Part shown: positions 8,568 through 16,764 of the stretch, piece after piece
Numbering within the stretch: the first letter of the stretch is position 1
How the letters are laid out: each line of letters opens with the position of its first letter
Origin: Seminavis robusta
Taxonomy: Eukaryota; Bacillariophyta; Bacillariophyceae; Naviculales; Naviculaceae
Reading direction: 5' to 3'
NCBI GenBank assembly: GCA_903772945.1
Contig: CAICTM010001063.1
Coordinates: forward strand, 1 to 38,384
DNA: 38,384 nucleotides
The notes under the pieces: model-generated
The model's input: only the letters and a program-made list of their open reading frames with translations
Told to the model about the DNA's origin: nothing
Database searches by the model: none
Position numbers and translations under genes: made by a program

Positions 8568-9863
8568 CACCTGAGAGAAGTTCCACCTGAGAGAAGTTCA
8601 CACACTCCTGGGAGAAGCTTCCATCAAAGCCCACTGGAAACAACGTGAAGAACGGGTTCGCGAAGTGCACTACTCCACCGAAGCATGGAACGACAAGTGG
8701 CAACGCACCAACTGGACTGCCCACGGCCGGGCATTCAGAAGCAGCCCCCTTGGCACACAACGTTGGGTAACCAAACACGCCTCAGGACACTGCGGGGTCG
8801 GACGGATGCAACTTCGAAGAAAGTGGCAAGACCACAGCAACTGTCCGCGATGCGGCCTCGAAGATGAAGACACTCTCCACGTGCTCCTCTGTGACTCCAC
8901 CACTGCTACAGCGGAATGGAAGAAACAAATGACGGAGCTGAACAAGTGGATGAAGAAGAGGCACACCCACCCCAGACTCCGAACACAGATTCTCCTCCAC
9001 CTCAACCGGTGGCACCAAGGCGACACCACTCCACCCAACACCACCCGATTGCCAACCTCCATCCGCCAAGCCATCGCCGACCAAACCAACCTTGGCTGGT
9101 GGAACTTGTTACTTGGCAGGGTCTCCCAATCCTTCCAACACATCCAAACACACCACCTGCAACGACTCAAGAAGAATGGTGATGGCCTGGCTTGGACTAG
9201 CGCATTCATCAAACAGATCTGGAGCTTACACTTCAACCTTTGGACCAACCGAAATGAATCCGTCCATGGCACTACCCTCACCCCCACCCAACTATCCCAA
9301 CTGGACACTCTACGCGAACGGGTTCGACAACAGTACACCCAAGGTACCATAGGCCTACTCCCCGTCGACCACTGGAGAGTCCACCCGGACACCAAAACCC
9401 ACACCCTTACATTCACTATCGACAAGACAAAACGATGGCTTGAATCTACCACCCTGGCCCGAACAGAGTTCCAGAAGCAACTTGCTCCAGCGAACCGACA
9501 GCTCCAAAGGCAACAGCAACTGATGATCACACATTTTAGTCTTAATCCGGATTAGGCCACTGCGCCCCCGGTCACTCCACGAGGAGGCATTCACTGTGGT
9601 AGCGGAGAAACAAGGACCTGTCCCCTCTCGTTGGGGACGGAGGTGAAAGACGAGCGTAGACTAGTTAGCTAGTTACAATCGTGCTTATATGAGGTACATC
9701 CTCTTGTTTCAATGAAACTGAATGCTATTCCCCTCGTGTCGTGCGACCACCCACATAAACGACTCAGTTGCTTGGGCCCTCGGGCTCGATTCGTACCAGC
9801 GTTGACAAAGGTCCTCCGGACCAGATAGGTAGTCTGCCTAAAACTAGTACTTTTTATATATGA
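8568..9863 (+). mobile_element. LINE-like insertion, 5'-truncated, with 54-bp flanking repeats
   Basis: This 1296-bp segment interrupts the LARD ORF. The 54 bp on each side (8514-8567 and 9864-9917) match at 51 positions, differing at 8532, 8537 and 8539. That is what a long target-site duplication from target-primed insertion would look like. It contains only the C-terminal part of a retroelement ORF and a ~300-bp 3' tail ending in an AT-rich stretch (TACTTTTTATATATGA) without poly(A). A truncated 5' end and variable long duplications are known features of non-LTR retrotransposons. Alternative: a tandem duplication with later replacement. Confidence 0.62.
8575..9555 (+). pseudogene. LINE-like ORF2 C-terminal domain with CCHC-type zinc finger
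   Basis: An open frame of 326 codons runs from just inside the insertion to TAG at 9553-9555 and has no proper start, as expected for a 5' truncation. It contains HASGHCGVGRMQLRRKWQ and the finger CPRCGLEDEDTLHVLLC (about 8839-8889; CX2CX8HX3C), then a basic, Trp-rich region with LGWWNLLLGRVSQSFQ and IWSLHFNLWTNRNESVHG. This resembles the zinc-finger tail that follows RT in many non-LTR elements; the RT domain itself is missing. A 16-bp tandem repeat (CTGAGAGAAGTTCCAC-like) marks the 5' edge. The frame is clean, so insertion may be fairly recent. Family placement is from motif memory. Confidence 0.6.
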
Positions 9864-9917
9864 AAGCACTTGGCACTACCCTTGATGGGCTCATTGAAGA
9901 GCGACAGTGGTACATTC

Positions 9918-11170
9918 GTCAGCTGCTTGACAAGTCCCTTTGTCAAAACCTCGAGAAGATCAACGGAAATGCAGCTGCCCTCAGGCAGAAAGCAGCCGCC
10001 TCCAGGACTAGGAGGCACAACTGGTACCAAGCATCTCCCAAGCGCGATTGTGGGGAGTTGCCTGGCACTAGTGTCAAGCCCACGCAGCGGCGACTGGTAG
10101 AGGCCCTCTTTGCTTCCAACAACAACAGCAATGTAGCCACAGTTCCACCGACTGGGCATCCAACTCCCAAGTCAGGCTGTGGGGAGTTGCACGTCATTCG
10201 CCCTTCGGTCGGTGCCACAGCCAACCACCAGCCACCTTCCAGGCCAGCTTGTGGGGAGTCGCCAGCCACTTGTCCTTTGCAAGTTACAGCGGCCAACAAC
10301 CAGCTGCCCAATGCCACACCCTTGGTTGCTCCGGTGCAACCATTTGCCCTAGCTGGTGCTCCCAATGCATCACTGGGTGATGGGGAGATTACAGAGCTGC
10401 CTACCTTCAGCTCCAGCAGTCACCCAGCTTCTACATTGGCTTATGGGGAGGCCAGTACTGTAGCCAACAGCAACAACAATTCTAGCTGGACGATTCCACC
10501 ATCACAGGAAATCCCGCATGTAATCAACACAGCGGTTGTCCCTTCCAAGCAGGACCGCACGTCCTTTGGTAGACCCACGACAACCAACCCATGTTGGATG
10601 CCTCACAGTTTGCCCATCAAGGCGAAGGCAACCAACTCGGTTCTAGCAGAGCCACCTCTCTTTGGTACTCCCAGTGCCACCAGGCTCGTGCCAAATGAGA
10701 GGATCCCTTTGCAAGCAAGTGCACGCCCAAAGCAGGATGCTTTCAAGCAGACAGCTTCCAGGGCAGGTGCAACAATCAACCTTGGCTGGAGATCCAAGTG
10801 TCCACCACGTCGAACGACACCAAAGATCCCCAGCCTGGTCCATCCCGGACCACCTCTCTTCGGTACTCCCAGTGCCACCAGGCTTGTACCAAATGAGAGG
10901 ATCCCTTTGGCAGCAATGCCACCCAGTCGACCATTCCTTTGTCGACAACCACCACCAGTGTCTGACAGCAGCAACAATGTCACACCACAGGATGAGTCCA
11001 AGGTTCGAACCACCATGGTCTCAGTCTCCCATGTCTCCAAGGCAATGGGGAGTCCTCAAGTGTTTGGCATGTGGTTCCATCATGTGTTTGCTTCCATGAT
11101 GGCCCACAGGATTGGATCCCTCCAGTCCGTGCTGCTAGCACCGTCCCTGGATTTTCGGACGGGCAACTAG
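9918..11170 (+). CDS. LARD ORF, 3' portion
   Basis: The frame resumes after the insertion with RQLLDKSLCQNLEKINGNAA, a short basic helix, then a long low-complexity Pro/Ser/Thr/Asn-rich region ending LAPSLDFRTGN and a TAG. An ATG at 9860 is created by the flanking repeat, so this part could also be read alone (436 codons). The repeated motif (C/D/Y)GE at DNA level is TGGGGAG, six times in the ORF. A 60-bp direct repeat (10652-10711, 10850-10909) encodes PPLFGTPSATRLVPNERIPL twice, 66 codons apart. No enzyme domain is visible, and function is unknown. Confidence 0.6.
10652..10711 (+). repeat. 60-bp in-frame direct repeat, unit 1
   Basis: Matches 10850-10909 with three synonymous differences (ttt/ttc, ctc/ctt, gtg/gta), encoding the same 20 residues. 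Spacing is exactly 198 bp, so the frame is kept. Confidence 0.9.
10850..10909 (+). repeat. 60-bp in-frame direct repeat, unit 2
   Basis: Second unit of the repeat at 10652-10711. All differences seen are third-position and silent, so the peptide seems to have been retained after duplication. Confidence 0.9.
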
Positions 11171-11592
11171 ACTACGTCCCTGTCTGGTACAGCCCATCCA
11201 TGCCATCCGTCAAGGGACATGATTGCGGGGCAAGAAGGCCGCTCCACTGAGAGCTTGCCGCCGCTGAATTCGGCTGTGGCAAAGCCACGAATATTTGTCT
11301 ACATATGAAGAAAACAAACAACAGCTATGATAGCAACCAGCACCGCCGACACCTACCGAGTCTGGTCATGCTGATGAAGCACGCAATCCATTTGCGCCTA
11401 CCTTTGGTCCAGCAACCGACCACCATGCAAGTCCCTCCACTTGTGAGATCTCCAATCTCACATTGTGTCCCACTAGCAGTCGATGCTGAGTGGCCCATGA
11501 ATGTTTCGTTCATGGGGAGAGTTTGTGGATAGTTAGTTAGTAACTAATCGTATATCGTGGCATACCCATGAGAGCGGATCCAAACGCACTCG
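11171..11592 (+). other. LARD 3' untranslated region
   Basis: No convincing coding sequence; a 75-codon ORF at 11305-11532 has no recognisable features. A TGGGGAG motif is at 11513-11519. The region ends at the polypurine tract. Confidence 0.5.
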
Positions 11593-11599
11593 TGGGGAG
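11593..11599 (+). other. LARD polypurine tract
   Basis: TGGGGAG directly abuts the first base of the right LTR, the place where plus-strand DNA synthesis is primed in LTR retrotransposons. The same heptamer recurs eight times upstream in the element. Confidence 0.6.
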
Positions 11600-12132
11600 C
11601 GATAACTTTTAGGAGCGAGAGCTCTGGATCCCGTCAGAGATAGCTCCAACAGCTATGCTGGCCTACGGCTCCAGCACCCTCAGCTGGCTTATCTCCAGCC
11701 AAAGCAGCAAGAAAGGATTGTCCTTTCTACCATAGTTAAGAAAATAGTACGAAAGATTGAGACCGATCCTGATTAGCTTGTAGCCCCTTTGATACCGCAG
11801 CAGTTGATACCAATCCTGTTGAGGCCGGGCAGAAGCAGTAGGAGGTAGCAGATAGTACTGTTCCCAGACTGCCACTGCACGATTGAATAACGAAGGCCCC
11901 CAGCTCCTGAGGAGAGCTGGCCCAAAAGGGCCCAGCAGAGAGCTCTGCTGGACCTTCTGTCTGACTGACAGGACCAAGTCCTTGGTTTGGTGCCTACTGG
12001 AGGTGTTGGAATACTCCTGAGGCACGACAAGGCTCCCTGAACTGCCTGACTACTGCTGTCCCTGAGGAAGGGTTTCAGCGAGACCCAGTCCACTACTTGA
12101 GTATTGGAACTGAACCTTCAAGAAACTTATTG
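11600..12132 (+). repeat. LARD 3' LTR (533 bp)
   Basis: Partner of 6507-7039. About seven substitutions were counted by eye, for example near 11682, 11813, 11817, 11898, 11921, 11972 and 12053, and no indels. Confidence 0.85.
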
Positions 12133-12137
12133 CCGCC
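12133..12137. repeat. LARD target site duplication, right (CCGCC)
   Basis: Perfect copy of 6502-6506, directly after the LTR end. Confidence 0.88.
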
Positions 12138-12442
12138 GCCATGTCAAGCCTGTTCTGGGTATCCTCTGAGTACACCGGTGCTACCAACACTGTATGTTTC
12201 AGGTTCCTTAGCTCATTGCTAATGTCGTCACCCATCTGTTGTCCAACGTAGATGGTGATCTTCTCCCATGTTCGTATCATCTGGTCTGCCGTTCAAGATC
12301 CAGTTGTACCGAAATTGAACACATGTTGTTCTAGGGCCTTGCATGAACCTTTTTGTTGGTTCGAAGACGATTGGCTGGATCTTCCATGCCCTCCTCGTCC
12401 TTTGCTGCCTCGGCCACTCCTTCCTTTACCTCTACCGCTCAT
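12133..12442 (-). pseudogene. Copia-1 gag, N-terminal part
   Basis: ATG at 12442-12440 opens a basic Gly/Arg/Ser-rich N-terminus (MSGRGKGRSGRGSKGRGGHG). After 49 codons there is an in-frame TGA (12295-12293), then DQMIRTWEKITIYVGQQMGD and LKHTVLVAPVYSEDTQNRLD to MAA at the insertion point. The frame continues exactly at 6506 with ERRERNN once the LARD and one CCGCC are removed. The RGG-like N-terminus suggests RNA binding. The protein cannot be made intact because of the nonsense codon and the LARD. Confidence 0.8.
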
Positions 12443-13088
12443 TTTCTATGCTACGGTAGGTGGACTATTTCAATTCTTTCTTTTTTATTTGACTAGCTCT
12501 TTATTTTAAGTTCTCGTCCGACTACTTATTCGTCTAATGGCTATGGGGCGATAAACTTCAAATTATACTCCTGGCTAGGGAGTGTTAAAACTATTGCTAA
12601 GGATCTTGCAAGGGTGGGCCCGATTGCTTCACACACTGTGCGGTCGCGGCCTTTCCAAACCCGTTTCCTTGCGTATTGTTTCCTTGGTTGGGTACCCGAA
12701 CTTGGTCCCTGCGCTGGCACTGTGGCTTTCGCACTTGTTGTTGGCTTTCCTCGCCAAGCAACCTGTCGGCAATCCTTCGACAGTCTTCTCTCGGCACGAC
12801 GATAAGTCGTCGGTGTCGAAACTCTTCGGCTTGGATCCGTCCTCGGATCCTCGCTCTTGCTCTTGTCGCATCGTCGCTCTCGCTGCGTCGTCGCATTGCT
12901 GTTGTTCCTTGACAGTCTCCTGGTCTTGTGCTTGTTGCCGATGCTCGCGTTGCTCGCGTTGCTCGCATCGCTCGCGTCGTCGCGTTCGTGCTTTGGCTGT
13001 TGCTGTTGTTCAATCGATTCTTCTCTTGTCGCAACAGGCTCTTCTCCTCTTCACTTTGTTGCACCGACCACTGCTATTCGATAGCAGT
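12443..13088 (-). other. Copia-1 5' leader
   Basis: About 650 bp between the LTR and the gag ATG. The region homologous to it follows the copia-3 LTR at 21173-21690, sharing for instance ESHSASAGTK in one frame, so it is a conserved leader. It contains four near-perfect 9-bp units of TGCTCGCGT type around 12943-12980. Overlapping Arg/Gln/Thr-rich ORFs of up to 155 codons are present, but the frame is not kept between copies, which argues against a protein. Confidence 0.6.
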
Positions 13089-13103
13089 ACTTTTTCAGTA
13101 GTA
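13089..13103 (-). other. Candidate self-priming site of copia-1
   Basis: Directly after the 5' LTR, where the primer binding site should lie, the minus strand reads TACTACTGAAAAAGT. Its perfect 15-nt complement, ACTTTTTCAGTAGTA, is in the LTR itself (13161-13147 on the same strand), 43 nt before the LTR end. No tRNA-3'-end-like TGG start is present. See findings. Confidence 0.6.
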
Positions 13104-13240
13104 TGTTAGTTGCTCTAAGCTCTCTAGTTTACCATTGCTATTGAGATACTACTGAAAAAGTGTGTGGGCTCTGTATTTCTACTGGTGTGAAATTCTAGTA
13201 CAGAGGTACAGGTTCAATCCCTAATCGCGAATCCCCAACA
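13104..13240 (-). repeat. Copia-1 5' LTR (137 bp)
   Basis: Differs from 3663-3799 at two positions. Canonical TGTTGGGG..CTAACA on the minus strand. No clear TATA box. If transcription starts near the CACTTTTTCAG segment, R plus U5 would be only about 58-60 nt. Confidence 0.88.
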
Positions 13241-13245
13241 TACGG
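13241..13245. repeat. Copia-1 target site duplication, right (TACGG)
   Basis: Partner of CACGG at 3658-3662, with one mismatch. Confidence 0.7.
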
Positions 13246-13670
13246 GACAGCCTTGAGTCGTGCAACCAGGGAGGGAGAGGTGGGCTAATCTAGGTTCTTG
13301 CTTTCAGCGTCGGCTGAATAAAGAATTGTAAGCTGAGAGAGAGACAACCTTCTTGCGATCAGCAGTTCAATGGCTGATCTTGGCTAGGTCGCTGGCTTTA
13401 GTGATTCATGGTTGATGCTGTTGATCTTGCCAAATGTGGTCTTGGACGGGCGTCGTTGCCTTAAGGGTAATCTTGTTCGAGAGGCATTGAGGAGCTGACG
13501 CGGTGCATGATCATGTGGGGTATCCATTTCTGGAACGCAGGTGATGACCTGTGAGATGTAGAGATGTACTTGAGTTGTAGGTGAGGAGCATGGGAATTAA
13601 TTTTGCAAATTGTGAGATGGTCCTCTCGGCAACCATGATTAGGGTCATGGATGCGAGAACCCACCAGGGT
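13246..13670. other. Region between copia-1 and DIRS-like element, no gene seen
   Basis: Short ORFs only, with no recognisable family. It probably includes the 3' end of the DIRS-like element, but I could not find its terminal repeats. Confidence 0.4.
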
Positions 13671-13671
13671 T

Positions 13672-13702
13672 CAAGTTTCCACGCTGCGGGTGTGGAAACT
13701 TG
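13672..13702. repeat. 11-bp-stem hairpin past the recombinase domain
   Basis: CAAGTTTCCAC (13672-13682) and GTGGAAACTTG (13692-13702) are perfect inverted repeats with a 9-nt loop. It is followed by a tandem duplication of about 20 bp (GACAGGGGGGTTCCCCAGGC and a one-base variant, 13702-13742). Confidence 0.8.
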
Positions 13703-14780
13703 GACAGGGGGGTTCCCCAGGCGGACGGGGGGTTCCCCAGGCGTAGTGGTGGGTGGCGGCAGTGGCTTGGATGCACAGGTAGCGGAGCATGGCATCGGAC
13801 TTCCAGCGGCCGAGAAGGCGGATGGCATCCGAGTCAACATGTGCGCAGAGAAGGGCTGTGGCACCACCAGGACAGAGGGAGCGGGCAGAGACCTTGTCAG
13901 GGTTGATGCCGGTGTCGTGGGAGATGAGGGCCACAGCGTGGCGGAGGGCGTTGGTGATGAACTGGGGCTTCACAGGATACCACCGGTTGCGGGCCGCATT
14001 GAAGTGGTTGAAGAGGGGAGTATCGGCATCGGCGCCGTTGGTGCGGAGGTGGTAGACCACACGCGTGAGAGACTTCACCGGGCAGAGCCACGGATCACGG
14101 ATTCACCGCGGACAGCATTCTTTCAGTCAGTGAACGTAAACGTGGCATCGGTGAGGCACACGTGGTTCTTCACGTCATTCAAAGAGATGGTGTCTCCGCG
14201 GACTTGGAGGCCGCCACGGACAGTGAAGGAGACATCACAGAGGCGAAAGGCTTGGCTCCGGGATTCAGGGTTCCCGGTGTCTAGGTACTCTGCAGGGCGC
14301 AGAAGCCAGAAGAAGGCCCCGATGCAGAGGTCGCGGACGTGGCGGTTGAGGGTTCCCCAGGTAGCGTCGTCGTAGTCCAGGGCATCGAGCATAGCTCGGA
14401 GGATGGAGAGGTTGACAGGGTAGGCTCGGTCAGGGGGTCCATCTTCATCCTTGAGTCCTTTGAGGAAAGCAGCGAGTATTGGATGGTTGTGGTCGGATCC
14501 TGCTTTGAGCTTTCTGGGATCAGGGTGACCCAGGTCGGTGATCCCATTCCCGACGGCGAGAAGGGCCTTGTCCACTGAGTCAGCTTGGACATTGTTAGAC
14601 TGGCCGAGGAGGTAGCAGGCTTGGATTTCTTGGTCAGGGATATCACAGAGGGATGGGTTGACGCCGAGGCCCACGCAGAAGTCACACCATCGTCCGAAGG
14701 TTCGGTCTCGGGCGGCGGCCGTCTTGGAGACAATGTTCTTGGAAGCGGTCTGCAGCGCAAGGCGGAGATCAACTGTGAAC
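13703..14780 (-). pseudogene. Tyrosine recombinase domain of DIRS-like element
   Basis: In the first frame (14674-14123) the sequence runs SVDKALLAVGNGITDLGHPD, AMLDALDYDDATWGTLNRHV, then DLCIGAFFWLLRPAEYLDT, whose Arg matches the first catalytic Arg of tyrosine recombinases. After a frameshift near 14100 the second frame (14078-13671) gives DTPLFNHFNAARNRWYPVK, FITNALRHAVALISHDTGI and ARSLCPGGATALLCAHVDS, then AIRLLGRWKSDAMLRYLCIQ with the likely nucleophilic Tyr. The box before GGA normally has an Arg where Cys stands here, so a catalytic residue appears lost. In an intact element this enzyme would insert circular DNA without target duplication. A frameshift near 14780 separates it from RNase H. 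Confidence 0.75.
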
Positions 14781-15290
14781 TGACCTCGGGTGGCAGAGTC
14801 AACACCTGCCAGGGTCTGTTCTGTGGATAGCGCTGTTCAAAGTGGGCGAGAAGTTCAGGCAGGGTGAGGTGTTGCAGACTCGACACATCATCAGCCGTCA
14901 CGTTGGCAGGACCCAGGATGTAGGACGAGAGGGCGCAGTAGCGGTGCTCTCGCTGGTGTCGGCAGGCGTAGTTGCAGAGGAACGCCGCAGGACCATCCGA
15001 GGTGACCGCCCCTTTGGAGACTCGGGAGACGGCTGGGGTGTTGTCCGAGAGAGTGTAGAGGGTGGCGTAGGTGACGCAGTGCTGCGCCGCTTGCAAGGAG
15101 TGTTGCGCAAGGATGGCGGCTTATTGCTCGAGGTCACTGTTAGGGTTGTCCGTGGACATGAGCTGAGCCTGCACATCAGGAGGGAACGGGAACCTCCATA
15201 GGTAGGGAGTTTCCTCGGAGTCAAAGTCGACACCGCCCATTCCTGCCTTGGCGGCGTCAGTGGCGCCGAAGAAGGATGGGTCCTGGGGGA
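14781..15290 (-). pseudogene. RNase H domain of DIRS-like element
   Basis: The frame continues from RT: FFGATDAAKAGMGGVDFDSE with the first acidic residue, an in-frame TAA at 15121, then LYTLSDNTPAVSRVSKGAV with the second Asp pair. HREHRYCALSSYILG-like sequence and GPANVTADDVSSLQ follow, the usual end of the fold (N.xAD..S). The single nonsense codon is the only break in this domain. It then passes into the recombinase after a frameshift near 14780. Confidence 0.7.
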
Positions 15291-16745
15291 CGATCTCCGC
15301 CAAGTGTGTTGGGCGGTGGCAGAGGCTGGCAGCCAGATCAGCAAAGGTATCGATGTGGGATCTCAGCGCAGCGTTGATCCGGATTCTGCCTCCTTTGGAC
15401 TCCGTGAGGGCGAGCTGGAGTGCGCTGAAGAGTCCAGCGGTGCCCCGGATGGCTACAGAGACAAAGTGCAGTTTGCCGAGGATTTGCATCCAGCGCTTGT
15501 GGCTGACTCTGCGACACCCGGCTAGTTCCTTGAAGATGTCAGCGAGCGCCTGCTTCCGGTGGGGTGGAAGTTCCAGAGTCTGTCGGGGGGTGTCGATGAT
15601 CCATCCCAAAATGAGTTTTCGAGTAGCCCAGCTTCCATCTCCTTGCAGGAGCTTCTTGAGCGAGACTGCTTCATTTCGGTGTTTCTGGCTGAGGTTGGGG
15701 CGTGCGAGAATCTCGTCAATGGTGTGTAGTAAGTGCCTGCGTAGCGCTTTCATACGGGTCTTTCCTCCTTGGCCCAGTTGGATGAAGTTGTCAACGAACA
15801 CATCATTTCGCCCGATGGGCTGGAGCAAGGGTCTATTCGAGGGTCCCGCGAAGTGGTCCGGTTCGGCCTCCAAGGGGGAGGTGGCGATCCCAAGGAGTTC
15901 TTGCGTTGCCGCATGTTCCTCCTTCTCCCGTGGTCTAGGAGTGGTAGACAGGTCCAGGTCATCCATAGCCTTGGCATGTTGCTCAAGTCTGTGTGGAGGA
16001 CAGGCCCTGGGGACTTCAGGAAGCGTCCGTTTGCTCGGTCGCAGGTGGTCTCTGACATGCCACTGAAAGTGGGCGGCGACTCGACCCATCCCATAGTACA
16101 TGACATTGGGACGGCCATCAGTTGGGGCTCACCTTCATAGCGAGGCAGCACAAGTGCGAGTCGGATGCAGTCGGAAGGGTTCAGGAACATGCCGGAAAAG
16201 CCGTCCTTGATGTCATGTTTGCAGAGTCGGACAGGTCCAAACTTGGGGTTCGCGTGATGCACATCGTACAAGATGCGCGGCAGGGCATTTCCAAATTGCA
16301 TGGCCTCGGGCAGCGCGTGATGTGATGTGGTTTCGTTGATGGAGGGCCAACCCCAGTTCCAGGTGTGGTCGCTGATGAGTCGGGGTTTGCGGTCTCGTTC
16401 CACCTTGACTGCAGCGGCAGATAGAAGAAGGGAGGGTTCGTCCTTGACGAGGTCGAAGGGAAGGACAGCCCAGAACTTGTTCTCGGTGAACTCGGAAAAT
16501 TCCTCACGGAGGAAGTCGGAATGCTTGGTAGCAGATTTGTGGCAGCCGTGGTGGATGCATTCCTCCGTCTGTTCCGTCGTCCAGGGAGGTGATTCTTTTT
16601 GTACGGAACACCATGGTCTCTCCAGTGACAGAGCAAGGGGATGGCAGGATGGTCGACATCCTCCAGGTTCGGAGCAAGGTAGGAGCGCCCTCTGAAGTTG
16701 GTGACTAAGGACTCCCACGTCTCTGCCTTCGAGTAGGCTGAGCAA
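15291..16745 (-). pseudogene. Reverse transcriptase of DIRS-like element
   Basis: The frame from 16745 gives FSEFTENKFWAVLPFDLVKD, KPRLISDHTWNWGWPSINET, motif A KHDIKDGFSGMFLNPSDC and motif B CTMGWVESPPTFSGMSETT. A shift near 16000-16060 moves into the frame with DHFAGPSNRPLLQPIGR and NDVFVDNFIQLGQGGKT. That frame also holds LQGDGSWATRKLILGWIIDT (thumb) and GKLHFVSVAIRGTAGLFSAL. The active-site box reads F-V-D-N (about 15788-15799), where two Asp are expected, so activity is probably lost by a one-base GAC to AAC type change. The LGW(I)IDT segment is characteristic of DIRS and related RTs. Confidence 0.78.
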
Positions 16746-16764
16746 AGGTTTTGGACTAACGTAC

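Larger units (their letters stand above)
6507..12132 (+). mobile_element. LARD: non-autonomous LTR retrotransposon nested in copia-1 gag
   Basis: Direct repeats of 533 bp each (6507-7039 and 11600-12132) differ at about seven positions by eye (~1.3%) and flank a 4.56-kb interior. The 5-bp CCGCC duplication marks transposition. A purine tract TGGGGAG (11593-11599) abuts the right LTR, which fits a plus-strand element. The LTR ends are CGATAAC..CTTATTG, not TG..CA. The interior has one long ORF (split by a LINE-like insertion) with no RT, integrase or protease domain, so movement would need proteins supplied in trans. That fits a large retrotransposon derivative. The orientation is opposite to the host element copia-1. 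Confidence 0.82.
3663..13240 (-). mobile_element. Copia-1: deletion-derivative Ty1/copia element (contains nested LARD)
   Basis: Two LTRs of 137 bp (3663-3799 and 13104-13240) differ at two positions by eye. Each begins TGTTGGGG and ends CTAACA on the minus strand. The flanks are CACGG (3658-3662) and TACGG (13241-13245), a 5-bp target duplication with one change. Subtracting the nested element at 6507-12132 and one CCGCC copy leaves about 3.95 kb. The order on the minus strand is 5' LTR, leader, gag, zinc knuckle, integrase/RT linker, RT, RNase H, 3' LTR. Protease and integrase are absent, and RT has an internal deletion relative to copia-2. It therefore could not encode its own movement. 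The similar LTRs suggest fairly recent insertion, possibly driven by proteins from a relative. Confidence 0.88.

Noticed and set aside
9355..9594. Long minus-strand ORFs overlapping the LINE-like ORF (also 8670-9530)
   Set aside because: Antisense shadows of the plus-strand coding frame; their compositions (Cys/Trp/Arg/Ser rich) are typical of reverse-complement translation.
13581..14375. Plus-strand 264-codon ORF over the recombinase region
   Set aside because: Antisense of the tyrosine recombinase, whose motifs are clear on the minus strand.
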